Shown here piece after piece: positions 1-8,416 of a stretch of 64,000 bases of DNA. A program made the position numbers and the translations under genes. Under the pieces are notes generated by a model. It ran no database searches and was not told the origin of the DNA. It saw nothing but the letters and a program-made list of their open reading frames with translations. The stretch is from CBDCWT01 sp965223305 (lineage in GTDB: Bacteria > Planctomycetota > Planctomycetia > Pirellulales > Pirellulaceae). Numbering within the stretch: the first letter of the stretch is position 1; every line of letters begins with the position of its first letter. The DNA lies in assembly GCA_965223305.1 (NCBI GenBank), contig CBDCWT010000007.1, forward strand, positions 62,001 to 126,000. The letters are read 5' to 3'.

Positions 1-402
1 CCGGGTGCCACCAATGGCCTTTAACACATCATGAGTTCCCAGCCATACACTGCCTCGATCGCCGCAGCCATAACCCTCCCATGCGGTGGGGGCACTCATG
101 TTCTGCGCGCCACCTGCTCACGATGGCACCTCAGACAACTGTTGCTGGCCATCACCGGATCACTTCCCTGTTCTCGGGACGCGGCCCACGCTGACAGGGA
201 GGAGGGTGGCGCTGCTCTGCAACCGAACAAAACGTCTACTCATCCGACGTTGGTGGGGCACCGACATTCGGCTCTGCCTGGGGCCAGGCTTGGCCATTCC
301 CCACCCCCCATCCGTGTGGCGCCTCAGTAGATGACTTTTCGCGAACTGGACATCTCCCTACGATTGGAACAGAGCCCCCCAATTCCAACGGAGAAATTTG
401 AG
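1..402. other. Left-edge stretch without a supported gene
   Basis: Short open frames occur here, but none has recognisable protein character or a convincing ribosome site. No upstream RHS repeats that would extend the following gene to the left are visible. A GGAG at 390-393 lies 9 nt before the ATG at 403 and is taken as the ribosome site of the RHS protein. Confidence 0.5.
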
Positions 403-1323
403 ATGGCTACTACTCGTTACGTTTGGGATGTCGTCAACGACAACTACCTGTCGGAGAACGACGGCACGTCAACCACCGCCGTCTATACGAACGAACCTTC
501 TCAATTCGGCGAGTTGGCATCACAGCGGCGCGGCGGTACGTCGAACTTCTACCACTTCGATGGGCAGGGCTCGACGCGAGCCCTGACTGACGCTAGTGAG
601 AATGTCACCGACACGGATGTCTATTCGGCGTTCGGTGAATCAGTGGCCAGCACAGGAGCAACGACAAATCCGTTCGGATATAGGGGTGCGCTAGGGTACT
701 ACGCGAACCCTTCGACGAGCGACTGGTCCGTTCACGGACGAATCTTCGAGCCGGACATTGCGAGGTGGTTATCTCGCGATACCAGCGCAATGGGTTCCTA
801 CCGCTACGCAATAACCTGGGCAACCGGTTGGTTTGGCAGTTTTCTTCCCAGGGAGGACCGTGTCCCACCGGGAGTCAGCAATTGCTGCCGGCTCTGCGCT
901 AAAGCAAATGGGGCAATTGCGCGAGAGAGGATACGGTTTTCTCCCTATACTGCAGGCGACGGATTCCAGGGAAATGCGATGCTGCACTGCCTGTCAAGCT
1001 GCATGACACGTCGCAACTGCGGTGAGTCGTGTCGGAAAGCATTCTGGGATGGCCGCGAGAGCCCGTTTGACAGTTTGGGCAGGACGGTTCGGTGGGACGA
1101 CCTGATGGACCTGCGGAACAATGCAGTCGGGGCCGATTGTGGAAGTGACAAGTCGGCGCTGGAGGGGAAGTCATGCTGGGGCTGTTGTTTGAACGCGTTG
1201 AGGGCCGGACAACTGAGCTGTGAGAAGGAGGGCGGCGGCCTCACGCCTTGCCCGTTTGAAGTTGAGAACCCGAAGCCAATCGCTGATTTTCCCGATATTC
1301 CACCGTTTTCAGGGATTCCATAG
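403..1323 (+). CDS. Orphan RHS repeat-associated core protein with Cys-rich C-terminal domain
   Basis: A 306-residue protein. Residues 1-130 match the end of RHS/YD-repeat proteins: TRYVWDVVND, then YHFDGQGSTRALTDA, then RIFEPDIARWLSRD, which is the hallmark of the RHS-associated core. The YD-repeat shell itself is missing. The roughly 170 residues after the core are a different, Cys-rich module (NAMLHCLSSC, DLRNNAVGADC, SCWGCCLNAL) resembling the variable C-terminal cassettes of polymorphic toxins, although I cannot name the family. The ATG at 403 has GGAG 9 nt upstream; the ATG at 331 has none. In full-length RHS proteins the core precedes an effector, so this may be a displaced orphan tip or an expressed small secreted protein. 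Toxin activity is inference. Confidence 0.7.
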   Translation: MATTRYVWDVVNDNYLSENDGTSTTAVYTNEPSQFGELASQRRGGTSNFYHFDGQGSTRALTDASENVTDTDVYSAFGESVASTGATTNPFGYRGALGYYANPSTSDWSVHGRIFEPDIARWLSRDTSAMGSYRYAITWATGWFGSFLPREDRVPPGVSNCCRLCAKANGAIARERIRFSPYTAGDGFQGNAMLHCLSSCMTRRNCGESCRKAFWDGRESPFDSLGRTVRWDDLMDLRNNAVGADCGSDKSALEGKSCWGCCLNALRAGQLSCEKEGGGLTPCPFEVENPKPIADFPDIPPFSGIP

Positions 1324-1370
1324 TGATGGTCAGAACGATGTCGCGACAGTGGGCCTGCAATCGTGCAAGA

Positions 1371-1820
1371 CTAATGGTCATGTATGATTTCGTCGACCTC
1401 GCCAAGGTCCGAAAAATGGACCCGCACTTGACAAAATGTGTTGCGATCGTACATCCATGTCTTGCGCCCGCTCTGGTGAAGTCGAACATAATTGGGTGTG
1501 CCGGCGATGTTTCGAACTTCCTCCATCGTCATTCCCAGGGATAGCTGTTTCATCGTATCAACAGGAATTCCGTGCCTGTCCATTACCATGTGCACATTGA
1601 TGGCAAACGCGAGCACTGCGGCAACGAGTATAGTTACAGCACAACCGTAGTATGCATTGCGTTTGCCCGCGCGTTCCGTTCGCATTCCCACGATCGACAC
1701 CACAACCGCGAGTAGGCATGCCACAAGTAGTCCGCAAATGACGCCAAGCTGTTGGAACGTCGCGAATAGCAGGCTCAACAAGAATACACCGCCCAAGAGA
1801 GAGCGAAGTCTGAAACTCAT
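1371..1820 (-). CDS. Small membrane protein with BamE/SmpA-like C-terminal domain
   Basis: A 149-residue protein with two or three hydrophobic segments in residues 1-90. A short soluble domain follows, containing LSLGMTMEEVRNIAGTPNYV and then an aromatic strand region (KTWMYD). The pattern 'GMT..EV....G.P' followed by W/Y-rich strands is typical of the SmpA/OmlA (BamE-like) fold, which helps outer-membrane assembly or lipoprotein complexes. ATG 1820 was chosen; the codon before it is a TTG. It converges on the RHS gene. An immunity role for the neighbouring RHS tail is conceivable, but the opposite orientation argues against the usual toxin-immunity arrangement. Confidence 0.6.
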   Translation of the reverse strand: MSFRLRSLLGGVFLLSLLFATFQQLGVICGLLVACLLAVVVSIVGMRTERAGKRNAYYGCAVTILVAAVLAFAINVHMVMDRHGIPVDTMKQLSLGMTMEEVRNIAGTPNYVRLHQSGRKTWMYDRNTFCQVRVHFSDLGEVDEIIHDH

Positions 1821-2046
1821 CAATTTGCTTCGTTTGCTTGAAGGTATGCCACGCGACGCCGTGCGGTACTATCTGATAACAACGTACGTTCATCGCAGCA
1901 GTTCATGATATCGGTCAAGCGAGGACAACGACAGAATCCCTTTTGGCTGCCTCTGGCCTCTGGCTTGAGTGCTTCAGCCTTTATCTAACTAATAGGTAGT
2001 GTTTGTGTTGCCCGAGTTCAGAACAACCTTTAATGGGAGTATTGAC

Positions 2047-2787
2047 ATGCCTAAGGTGGCCATCCTGTTGCTCGTCGGTTGGGCGGCTCTGGCAGATGTT
2101 CCAGCAGCTGAAGCCCAGCCTCTACTGCGGCGGTTGGAGGAGCGACTGCGGCAGAGCGTTCCGGCAGCCGTGCCTCCTCTGACGACAAGTTCGCAGCCCC
2201 GCTTGGGCGTTGTCGTGAGCGACGTCACGCCGGCAGCCATCTCAGAGCATGGCCTGGTCGTGCGCCGCGGTGCCCTGATTACGCAGATTGAGCCAGGGTC
2301 GGCAGCTGACCGGGCGGGATTGCCCGTGGGCGGAGCGATCGTGGCGGCCGACGGAATTCGAATCGACTCCCCCACGCAGCTGGTCAATCTGGTCCGCTCG
2401 GCGCGGGCCGGTCAGCAGATCGAGCTGACCTACTACCAGGGATCGCGGCTCTATCGCAAACGACTGAGCTTGACGCCCTCTGCCGCACCGAATCGGAGTC
2501 CGCTGCCGGAAGTTCCAGACTTGCCCGAAGCCTTGCCGGAGCCGATGCCGGCGCCGGACGCCATTCCTCCACGCGTAGGTGAACGACCTCTGTTGGACCG
2601 CCTTGGTCGAGTGTTGGAGGGCATTGCCACGATCCCGCCTGGCGAGGCGCCGCCTACTGCCTCTGGGAGAGGAGTGCCGGCGGGCGACAGCGAGCTGCGC
2701 GCGCTCCGCGAACAGGTCGAGCTGCTGCGAGCACAAGTCGAGCTGCTGACGAAGCGGCTCGCGGAATTGGAGAAGCGATTGGATTGA
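2047..2787 (+). CDS. Secreted PDZ-domain protein with C-terminal coiled coil
   Basis: A 246-residue protein starting with a signal peptide (MPKVAILLLVGWAALADV...AEAQ). One PDZ domain lies at about residues 50-140 (RLGVVVSDV, ITQIEPGSAADRAGLPVGGAIVAADG, then the strand GQQIELTYYQG). A proline-rich linker follows, then a heptad-rich helix at the end (ELRALREQVELLRAQVELL). PDZ domains of this type bind C-terminal peptides and usually accompany periplasmic proteases, but no protease domain is present here, so it is probably an adaptor or scaffold. The ATG at 2047 has GGGAG (2035-2039) 7 nt upstream and gives a clean signal peptide; an upstream in-frame start at 1999 would bury it. Confidence 0.8.
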   Translation: MPKVAILLLVGWAALADVPAAEAQPLLRRLEERLRQSVPAAVPPLTTSSQPRLGVVVSDVTPAAISEHGLVVRRGALITQIEPGSAADRAGLPVGGAIVAADGIRIDSPTQLVNLVRSARAGQQIELTYYQGSRLYRKRLSLTPSAAPNRSPLPEVPDLPEALPEPMPAPDAIPPRVGERPLLDRLGRVLEGIATIPPGEAPPTASGRGVPAGDSELRALREQVELLRAQVELLTKRLAELEKRLD

Positions 2788-2798
2788 CCAGCTGCCAC

Positions 2799-3530
2799 TT
2801 ATCGCCGAGCTCTTACTTCTAAATCGAGGGCCTGCAGGAACTCTCTGCTCAGCGAATAGCCTTCGTCCGGCCGGTTGATTTCGAATCGCACAGCGAGCTG
2901 CGAGTACGGAGTGCTGTCGCGAACCACCGGCGCGTGGCGGACATGGAGTCCATTGGTGGGTAGGCCGTTCCATCGCGTCAGATAAAGCCCGGCACCGAGG
3001 CTCGGTTCTCGCCTCATGGCAAAACGCTGCATTGCTAGTTCGACCAACGGACGTTCATCACCGGTGTGCCCTTCGAAGGTGATGCGGCGAACTCTGCCTC
3101 GCTCGTCGAAGTAGTAGCTAAGCGACCCGGCCAGGTCGCCGACTTGGGAGCCGGTGACCAGCGGTACGCGAAGTCCCTTGCGAGTTCGATCGGAGAGAAT
3201 CGTCGAGACACGTGGCCAGCGGTTGAGGACCCAGCGGTCGTTGACATCGAGGCGCAGGGCTTCTTCGAGCGAAGTGATGGTTCCCCCAGTCCGAGTAGTT
3301 GTGAAGCCTGCGTAGCCGAGAGGTCGTGGCGAAGTGTTGCTGGCTGCGAGATCTCGGCTGGCATACGGATTCCTTGTTCCGGCCGGCGATCGGTTGCTAT
3401 TGGGCTGCACCGCTGACCAGGCCGCGCGGAACTTCTCGCGAACCTGTCGCGGTGCACCCTCGCTGAACCAGGCATAGGGCACGCCGCCGGCAACCGAGAC
3501 AATCGCTAAAAGCCTTGCCGCTCTCCCCAT
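2799..3530 (-). CDS. Conserved hypothetical exported protein
   Basis: A 243-residue protein with an N-terminal hydrophobic segment (RLLAIVSVAGGVPYAWF) that could be a signal anchor. The rest is soluble with no motif I recognise: a low-complexity Arg/Pro/Ser stretch, then a domain with SLEEALRLDVNDRWVLNRWPRVS and a strand-rich part (GSLSYYFDERGRVRRITFEGHTGD). The start at 3530 is preferred to the longer in-frame start at 3593 because GGGCGAGAAACG lies directly before it. It converges on the PDZ gene with only 11 nt between the two stops. Confidence 0.6.
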   Translation of the reverse strand: MGRAARLLAIVSVAGGVPYAWFSEGAPRQVREKFRAAWSAVQPNSNRSPAGTRNPYASRDLAASNTSPRPLGYAGFTTTRTGGTITSLEEALRLDVNDRWVLNRWPRVSTILSDRTRKGLRVPLVTGSQVGDLAGSLSYYFDERGRVRRITFEGHTGDERPLVELAMQRFAMRREPSLGAGLYLTRWNGLPTNGLHVRHAPVVRDSTPYSQLAVRFEINRPDEGYSLSREFLQALDLEVRARR

Positions 3531-3653
3531 CGTTTCTCGCCCTTTTACCTCCGAAACCAAGGCACTCCCGCGGCTAGCATCGGGTGTCGACACGATGCGG
3601 GTTGAACGCCGGCAGTTGGCACCTTGCAGCCGGAACAGCAGCTAGAATCGGCA

Positions 3654-4064
3654 TCACTCGCCGAACAACTCGGTGAGAATTTGAGGAGTGACGTTCAGCA
3701 GGGCGGCGGCGTATTCTTCGTCGCTGTAGTAGGCATCTCGCTCGTGCGCCATATCGATATTCAGCGTCTGCAACATCTGCTCGGCTTTTTCCTGGGGGTA
3801 GCGGCGCTGCAGCTGCTTGAGAAAGTGCTGGAAGTCCGATTCGTACAGCGCGACCGCGATCGTCGGCCAGCGGCGAATCAGGTGACGAGGATTGCTTTCC
3901 AGCACTTGTTGGCGACAGTAGGCTGCGATGCGGCTGAGACGACAGCGCTCGGCGATCGCGGCAGCCACGATCAGCATCCGATCGCGAACATGAGGCTGCC
4001 GCCGCCGCTCGCTGGCGCGCGCTAGATGCAGATACATAGCAAGGAGATCGATCGGTCGTGACAT
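3654..4064 (-). CDS. Conserved hypothetical protein coupled to the methyltransferase gene
   Basis: A 136-residue, mostly helical soluble protein without signal peptide or membrane segment. Its ATG (4064-4062) shares one base with the TGA of the THUMP-like methyltransferase gene (TGATG), so the two are very probably translationally coupled. I do not recognise the family. The final third (YYSDEEYAAALLNVTPQILTELFGE) looks like a small helical bundle. The coupling suggests a role alongside the RNA/nucleotide methyltransferase, but this rests on context only. Confidence 0.6.
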   Translation of the reverse strand: MSRPIDLLAMYLHLARASERRRQPHVRDRMLIVAAAIAERCRLSRIAAYCRQQVLESNPRHLIRRWPTIAVALYESDFQHFLKQLQRRYPQEKAEQMLQTLNIDMAHERDAYYSDEEYAAALLNVTPQILTELFGE

Positions 4065-5290
4065 CAAGGGTCCCCCCTCGATGGCCCTATGGGGCCGGCC
4101 ACGACGTCGTGGGCTGCCGGCGTTCGCTCAGCCCGCTGCGCGACGATCGCCACGGTGCCACCTCGCCGGCCCGCCACGATCAGCACCGCGTGCTGCGACC
4201 CGTTTCGTGATCGCAGCCGCCGGCGGAGTTCAGCGGGGTCAAGGGCTAGGCCACGGCACTTGATCTCCAAATGGGCGATCCCGCGGGCGCGGAGCAGTGC
4301 GCGGACACGTTTTACGTCGAAAGGCAGCGCTTCTTGCACTGTGAATGCAGTCAGCAGCGGGTGGGGGACAAACGAATCGCCGGTTAGATAACCTCTGGTC
4401 GCAGCGAACTGGGCCAGTCCGTGCCGGTCGGCGAGTTCTGCCTCTAAGTGGGCCGCCAGCACGGTGGGATCAGGCTCGTAGATGAACCGTCCCGGACAGT
4501 TGGTCTGTCGCATTGGCGGAGCAGGACCGTTGGCTGACAGCTGGCTCGTACGTCCGTCGCGAGAGATGACCGTGGCCGTGCGGCCGGTCGAACGAGCCAG
4601 AGCTCCCCACCAGGCAACTTGCTGCCGGCACTCGCCGCGGCTTCCGATCCACTCCAATTCAACGTCGCCGGAATGGCTGGGCAGCTCGGTCGCAGGTGCC
4701 AACTTGACCGCGCCGGTGGGGTGGCTGCGAACGAAGTGCTGGATGGTGTCGAACCCTGGCTGGTACTGCTCGATGCGGGTCACACGTCGTCCCTGTGCCC
4801 GCCGATCCGGGTCGAGATGCCACACTTCTTCGGCCGAGAGTCGCCAAAGATCGGCGTTGGCTTGCACGATTTGCGTGGGTTGTCCCAACGGCCCACCGTT
4901 CGCCCGCGCCAGCAGCGCGGCCACAGGATCACGGTCGACTCCGAGACACGATGTAACAGCTGTCAGGGCGTGTAGGTCGCCACCGATTCCACAGCAGAGG
5001 TCGATCACTTGCGAGTGTCCCCGGTACCGTTGGGCTTTGTAGGCAGCGATCTGCTCGTCTGTCGCCTGTTCGAGCGCCGAGCGTGTAAAGAACATACACG
5101 CGGCGCGGGAGAACTTTGCTGCAGCCCGACGCCGCAGCACAGTCTGTTCGATCAGTAGGCGGGCGCGATTTGACGGCAATGCGCGGCGCAGGGCCTTGGC
5201 CAACCCGAGTTCCGGTCCCTCGTGGGCGGCGGCTCTCTCCAAATACGCTCGGCCCTCGTCACCGACAAGCCAGCGGTAGTCGTCCAGCAT
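4064..5290 (-). CDS. Class I SAM-dependent methyltransferase with THUMP-like C-terminal domain
   Basis: A 408-residue protein. After about 90 helical residues comes the SAM-binding motif DLCCGIGGDLHAL (D97 onward) of a Rossmann-type methyltransferase, followed by the acidic strand GVDRDPVAALLARANG and a DPDRR loop. The last 90 residues (AFTVQEALPFDVKRVRALLRARG, then LEIKCRGLALDPAELRRRL) match the THUMP-like domain found at the end of such enzymes. THUMP modules bind RNA, so the likely job is RNA methylation; substrate and position are unknown. It heads a two-gene unit with the downstream small protein. Confidence 0.8.
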   Translation of the reverse strand: MLDDYRWLVGDEGRAYLERAAAHEGPELGLAKALRRALPSNRARLLIEQTVLRRRAAAKFSRAACMFFTRSALEQATDEQIAAYKAQRYRGHSQVIDLCCGIGGDLHALTAVTSCLGVDRDPVAALLARANGGPLGQPTQIVQANADLWRLSAEEVWHLDPDRRAQGRRVTRIEQYQPGFDTIQHFVRSHPTGAVKLAPATELPSHSGDVELEWIGSRGECRQQVAWWGALARSTGRTATVISRDGRTSQLSANGPAPPMRQTNCPGRFIYEPDPTVLAAHLEAELADRHGLAQFAATRGYLTGDSFVPHPLLTAFTVQEALPFDVKRVRALLRARGIAHLEIKCRGLALDPAELRRRLRSRNGSQHAVLIVAGRRGGTVAIVAQRAERTPAAHDVVAGPIGPSRGDP

Positions 5291-5309
5291 CGCCCCCCCT
5301 CCCCCGGCG

Positions 5310-5735
5310 AGGTCGTGCAGCTTCTAACTTAGCCCGGATTATTCATGAAGATCGTGGCGAGAGGTTGTAAGTACGTTCGTGGCAAGGAAGGCGAGCAATT
5401 CTTCCGCAGGCGTATTGAAGCAATACGTCGAGGGAGAATTGTGAAGCATGACGAAGCCACGGATGGACTTACGACCTCGCAGCAGATCGCTCATGAATAA
5501 TTCGGGTTAGTGCGTGATTTCGTCTTTCGTCACTCTCCCCTTGGAGGCTGTGCAGCTTTTAAGTTAGTGCGTGATTTATGTTTCGTCACTCTCCCCTTCG
5601 GGGAGAGTCGGCCCGAAGGGCCGGAGAGGGGGGCACCCCTCGGGGGCGATCACTCTCGCGCAGCCCTCCTCGGACGCTATCGCGTCCGACCCTCCCGCGC
5701 GCGGGAGGGTGAGGTGGATGTCCGCTGGTTTGTGA
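5310..5735. repeat. Dispersed repeat block (family E) interrupted by a MITE
   Basis: The gap between two minus-strand genes is filled with repeat DNA. A repeat beginning GAGGTCGTGCAGCTTCTAAC is split at 5332 by the 174-bp element and resumes at 5507. A second, partial copy of the same words follows (TGCAGCTTTTAAGTTAGTGC). Next come the palindromic CTCCCCTTCGGGGAGAG and CGGCCCGAAGGGCCGG hairpins and a CCTCCCGCGCGCGGGAGGG palindrome. The same words recur at 8060-8230, 26775-26835 and 57100-57330. Confidence 0.75.
5333..5506. mobile_element. MITE-like palindromic element, copy 1
   Basis: A 174-bp element bounded by the inverted ends CCCGGATTATTCATGA and TCATGAATAATTCGGG and flanked by direct TTAG repeats (5329-5332 and 5507-5510). 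The two halves are imperfect inverted copies of each other over the whole length, with a CGTATTG-AAG-CAATACG hairpin at the exact centre (5411-5427). There is no transposase gene. Ends beginning CC with 4-bp target duplications would suit mobilisation by an IS1380-type transposase, but that is inference. The uninterrupted target site survives at 57101-57140. Confidence 0.85.
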
Positions 5736-5785
5736 AGCGCAATGCTGCACAGCCTCCGGCAGACAGCGTTCTGAGAGGCGGTGCG

Positions 5786-7144
5786 CTAGCTGCTGTTCTC
5801 TCCCAGCAGCTTTTCTTCGGCCTTGTCTGCTTGCCAAGCGACGGCGGTGATCAGCCGTGTGACTTCGAGTGAATCGGCAGTGTCCGCCAGCTGGTTGGCC
5901 TGCACGACAATGACCTCCCCAGAAGGTGTTTCTTGGACGGCGAAGGCACCGTGGACCATCTGCTGGTTGAACTTCAGTAGGAGCATCGCATTTTGCTCGG
6001 ACGCAGGACCGCAGATCGATGTGTAGGAGATGACGGCGTGGCCGGCGTCGTCACGACCACCGAATCCGACGTTGACGACCTGTTGGCGCAGGCTTCCGAT
6101 CGGCACGTTGACTTGCCAGACGTCGCCGGCCTCGGTGATCTTCCAGCCAGATGCTTCGGCGATGGCTTTTACCAGCTGCTTGGGATCGCTGGCGGCGGGG
6201 GCCAACGCTGCGAAATCGAGTCCCCCACCCTGCCCTGCTGCCGCAACTCCCGCAGTTCCGCCTGGCGTGGGAGGCGTCGTAGGGGCGGCCGCCATTCCCT
6301 GCATCGCCTGTTGCAGCATGGTGGGCATCATCATGCCGAACCCAGCTCCCATACCCATCCCCATCGCATCGCTGCCAGTCCCGCCTCCTCCTCCTCCGCT
6401 CTCCGCCATTTTGGCCATACTATTGGCGGCCTGGAACATCGTGAAAGAGCGCAGGTCGCCAATGGCTCCCATGCTGCTGCGAGCGTCAATCGCCTTTTGC
6501 ACTTCTTTGGGAGGCGTGATGGCGTTGATGAAGAAGTCGACCAACTCGAGTCCGTACTTGGCAAACTCCTCGGCCACTTTCAAACGCGTGGCTGCGCCAA
6601 TCTCGTCAAAGCGGGCTGGAAGATCCAACATGCTGACCTTCAGGGTTCCCAGCACATCGGTCATCCGCGAAACGATTAGATCTTTGAGGTAGCCGGTGAT
6701 TTCGTCGGTTGTAAATTTGCCCTGGGTACCGACGAGAGTATTCAACAGAATCTCCGCATCCGATACGCGATAGGAGAACTTGCCGAAACTTCGTAATCGC
6801 ACCATCCCAAAATCATTGTCGCGGACCGTAATCGGCTGACGCGTACCCCATTTCTGGTCGACGAAGGTCTGTTTTCCGATGAAGTAGACCTGCGCTTGAA
6901 ACGGCGACTTTTCCCACGGCGTGGTGAGAATCTTCGTGATGAGCGGGACGTTGGCGGTCGTCAAGGTGTAGCGGCCCGCCGCGAAGCGATCCATCGCCTT
7001 GCCGTCTCGAAAAAAAATGGCCTCCTGGTTCTCTTGCACGATCAGCTGGGCGCCCAGGTGGATGTCGGCCGAACCCTGAGGCGGGATGCGGTGAACCAGT
7101 GAGCGATTTGATTCGTCGAAGTAACTGATAACTTCCAGTTTCAT
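5786..7144 (-). CDS. SPFH/Band 7 domain protein (YdjI/virion-core type) with YbjN-like C-terminal domain
   Basis: A 452-residue protein. Residues 30-230 form the SPFH domain of the bacterial YdjI/'virion core' group (AGRYTLTTANVPLITKI, YFIGKQTFVDQKWGTRQPI, FGKFSYRVSDAEILL, YGLELVDFFINAITPP). A Gly/Met-rich linker follows (GGGGGGTGSDAMGMGMGAGFG). A C-terminal domain at about residues 320-450 (LVKAIAEASGWKITEAGDVWQV...LLLKFNQQMVHGAF) resembles the YbjN/type III chaperone-like fold. No membrane segment or zinc ribbon is present. Such proteins assemble into large rings or filaments under envelope stress. It lies 34 nt downstream of a coiled-coil gene and shares its operon. Confidence 0.8.
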   Translation of the reverse strand: MKLEVISYFDESNRSLVHRIPPQGSADIHLGAQLIVQENQEAIFFRDGKAMDRFAAGRYTLTTANVPLITKILTTPWEKSPFQAQVYFIGKQTFVDQKWGTRQPITVRDNDFGMVRLRSFGKFSYRVSDAEILLNTLVGTQGKFTTDEITGYLKDLIVSRMTDVLGTLKVSMLDLPARFDEIGAATRLKVAEEFAKYGLELVDFFINAITPPKEVQKAIDARSSMGAIGDLRSFTMFQAANSMAKMAESGGGGGGTGSDAMGMGMGAGFGMMMPTMLQQAMQGMAAAPTTPPTPGGTAGVAAAGQGGGLDFAALAPAASDPKQLVKAIAEASGWKITEAGDVWQVNVPIGSLRQQVVNVGFGGRDDAGHAVISYTSICGPASEQNAMLLLKFNQQMVHGAFAVQETPSGEVIVVQANQLADTADSLEVTRLITAVAWQADKAEEKLLGENSS

Positions 7145-7178
7145 GTCTGGATTTCCTTATTTCCTGCTCGGCAAAGTA

Positions 7179-7694
7179 TCACTGAGTCGACAGGCCCTGG
7201 AGTATCTCGGAGCGCCGGTCGACGCGACGAGCCAGAGCGTCTAGGCGATTCTCGACATTCGCGACGGCCTCAGCGGGCTCGGCTTTTAGATTCGGTAGCT
7301 GTTCCACCGCCTCGGACAGGCTGCGCACGTCTTGGATGATGGTCAGATCGTGCTCGTAGACCTCATCGAGCATCTTCTCGTCAACCCGTACGAAATCAAA
7401 AAAACCGCTATAGCCTTGTACGGCGCCCTGCAGCTTGGATTGCAGTGTATCGAGACGGCCACGCAACCGCTCGCACAGCGGCAGCGCATCGATATTGCCG
7501 CCGTCCAGCAGCGTTCGCTGATACTTGTCTAGGCTGGTCTTGCATCGCTGGAGCTCCTGACCAGCAAAGTCACGGGCCAGGTCGTCGCTCTGACGCCGAT
7601 ACTCTTTTTCGAGATACCCTCGGAACCCGGGGATGTACCGCAGGATCGACTCCACCAGGTTCCGTGAATCAGCGTGTTGTGCAGGATCCACCAC
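7179..7694 (-). CDS. Helical coiled-coil protein upstream of the SPFH gene
   Basis: A soluble helical protein of about 171 residues (LVESILRYIPGFRGYLEKEY, then long charged helices to ANVENRLDALARRVDRRSEI). The open frame runs upstream to 8006, but that part crosses repeat DNA (two copies of the AACTCTGGCGAGTT word). A GTG at 7694 has AGGAGG 9 nt before it, so that start was chosen. A Cys-containing segment upstream (FCYKCGKRK) might belong to a longer version; I consider this less likely. The 34-nt gap to the SPFH gene indicates an operon and a likely partnership. No named family was recognised. Confidence 0.6.
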   Translation of the reverse strand: MVDPAQHADSRNLVESILRYIPGFRGYLEKEYRRQSDDLARDFAGQELQRCKTSLDKYQRTLLDGGNIDALPLCERLRGRLDTLQSKLQGAVQGYSGFFDFVRVDEKMLDEVYEHDLTIIQDVRSLSEAVEQLPNLKAEPAEAVANVENRLDALARRVDRRSEILQGLSTQ

Positions 7695-7903
7695 CGATTG
7701 TGCCCTCCTAGAAGAGACGTGTTGACACGAGTTCTGCGCAGGCAAACTGTTGCACCGGTTGATGCATGACGTCGGTGCCTCCCCCCGCATGACGAGCTTG
7801 CGCTTTCCACATTTGTAGCAGAAGTTGGAGCCGATTGCAGCGAGCGGTGGTCGTTGGAGCCACTCTGATTGGCAGCCGGAGGCAGTTTGGCGGAGCGCGT
7901 CCA

Positions 7904-8232
7904 CTTCACTCTCCCGTCCGGAGGTCGTGCGGCTTCTACGCTTCATGCAGTCCGCCAAACTCTGGCGAGTTCGGCTACGACTCTGGCGAGTTCGGCTACG
8001 CTCCAAATCAGCCGCTGGGCGTTAGCCCACGGTTCCCCAGCGAAACCGACGCGTAGCGTCCGGGGAGGGCTCCCCCTCAACCGGCCCTTTGGGCCGACTC
8101 TCCCCGAGGGGAGAGTGAAAGAGAGCTGAATCCGGCCCTTTAGGCGTAAAGGGCCAGCGTGGCCTTTGGCCGCCACCAAAGTCCCTTCTCCCCGCCGGGG
8201 AGAAGGTGGCCGAAGGCCGGATGAGGGGGAAA
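7904..8232. repeat. Composite intergenic repeat block
   Basis: The stretch between the coiled-coil gene and the HEAT lipoprotein gene has no gene. It carries two tandem copies of the small hairpin word AACTCTGGCGAGTTCGG (7947-8001) and the word CGCTGGGCGTTAGCCCACGG (about 8014-8034). The GGCCCTTTGGGCC and CTCCCCGAGGGGAG palindromes follow, then a second palindrome pair (CTTCTCCCCGCCGGGGAGAAG). All are also found in other gaps of this window. Confidence 0.7.
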
Positions 8233-8416
8233 CAGAGTGAAGACTTGCGCTGGGCGCGAAGACTTGGACTAGTTGCATGGAGGACCCGCGTCCTGAGCAG
8301 CCCCCGGATTCGTCTGGCGGGTGGAGATAGGTTCTGCTACAGTCCGCGGCCTTGTCAAAAACTAGCGCGGAGCCTCTGCAGCTAGCGTGCGCCTTGTCAT
8401 CTCGTGCAGCTCGCGA

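Noticed and set aside
31..334. Two overlapping short open frames before the RHS gene
   Set aside because: No similarity, no ribosome site, and proline/arginine-biased products typical of chance frames in GC-rich DNA.
1323..1544. Plus-strand open frame after the RHS gene
   Set aside because: Antisense to the BamE-like membrane protein gene, with no domain or ribosome site.
4482..5042. Plus-strand open frame opposite the methyltransferase gene
   Set aside because: Antisense shadow of a gene with clear SAM and THUMP-like motifs.
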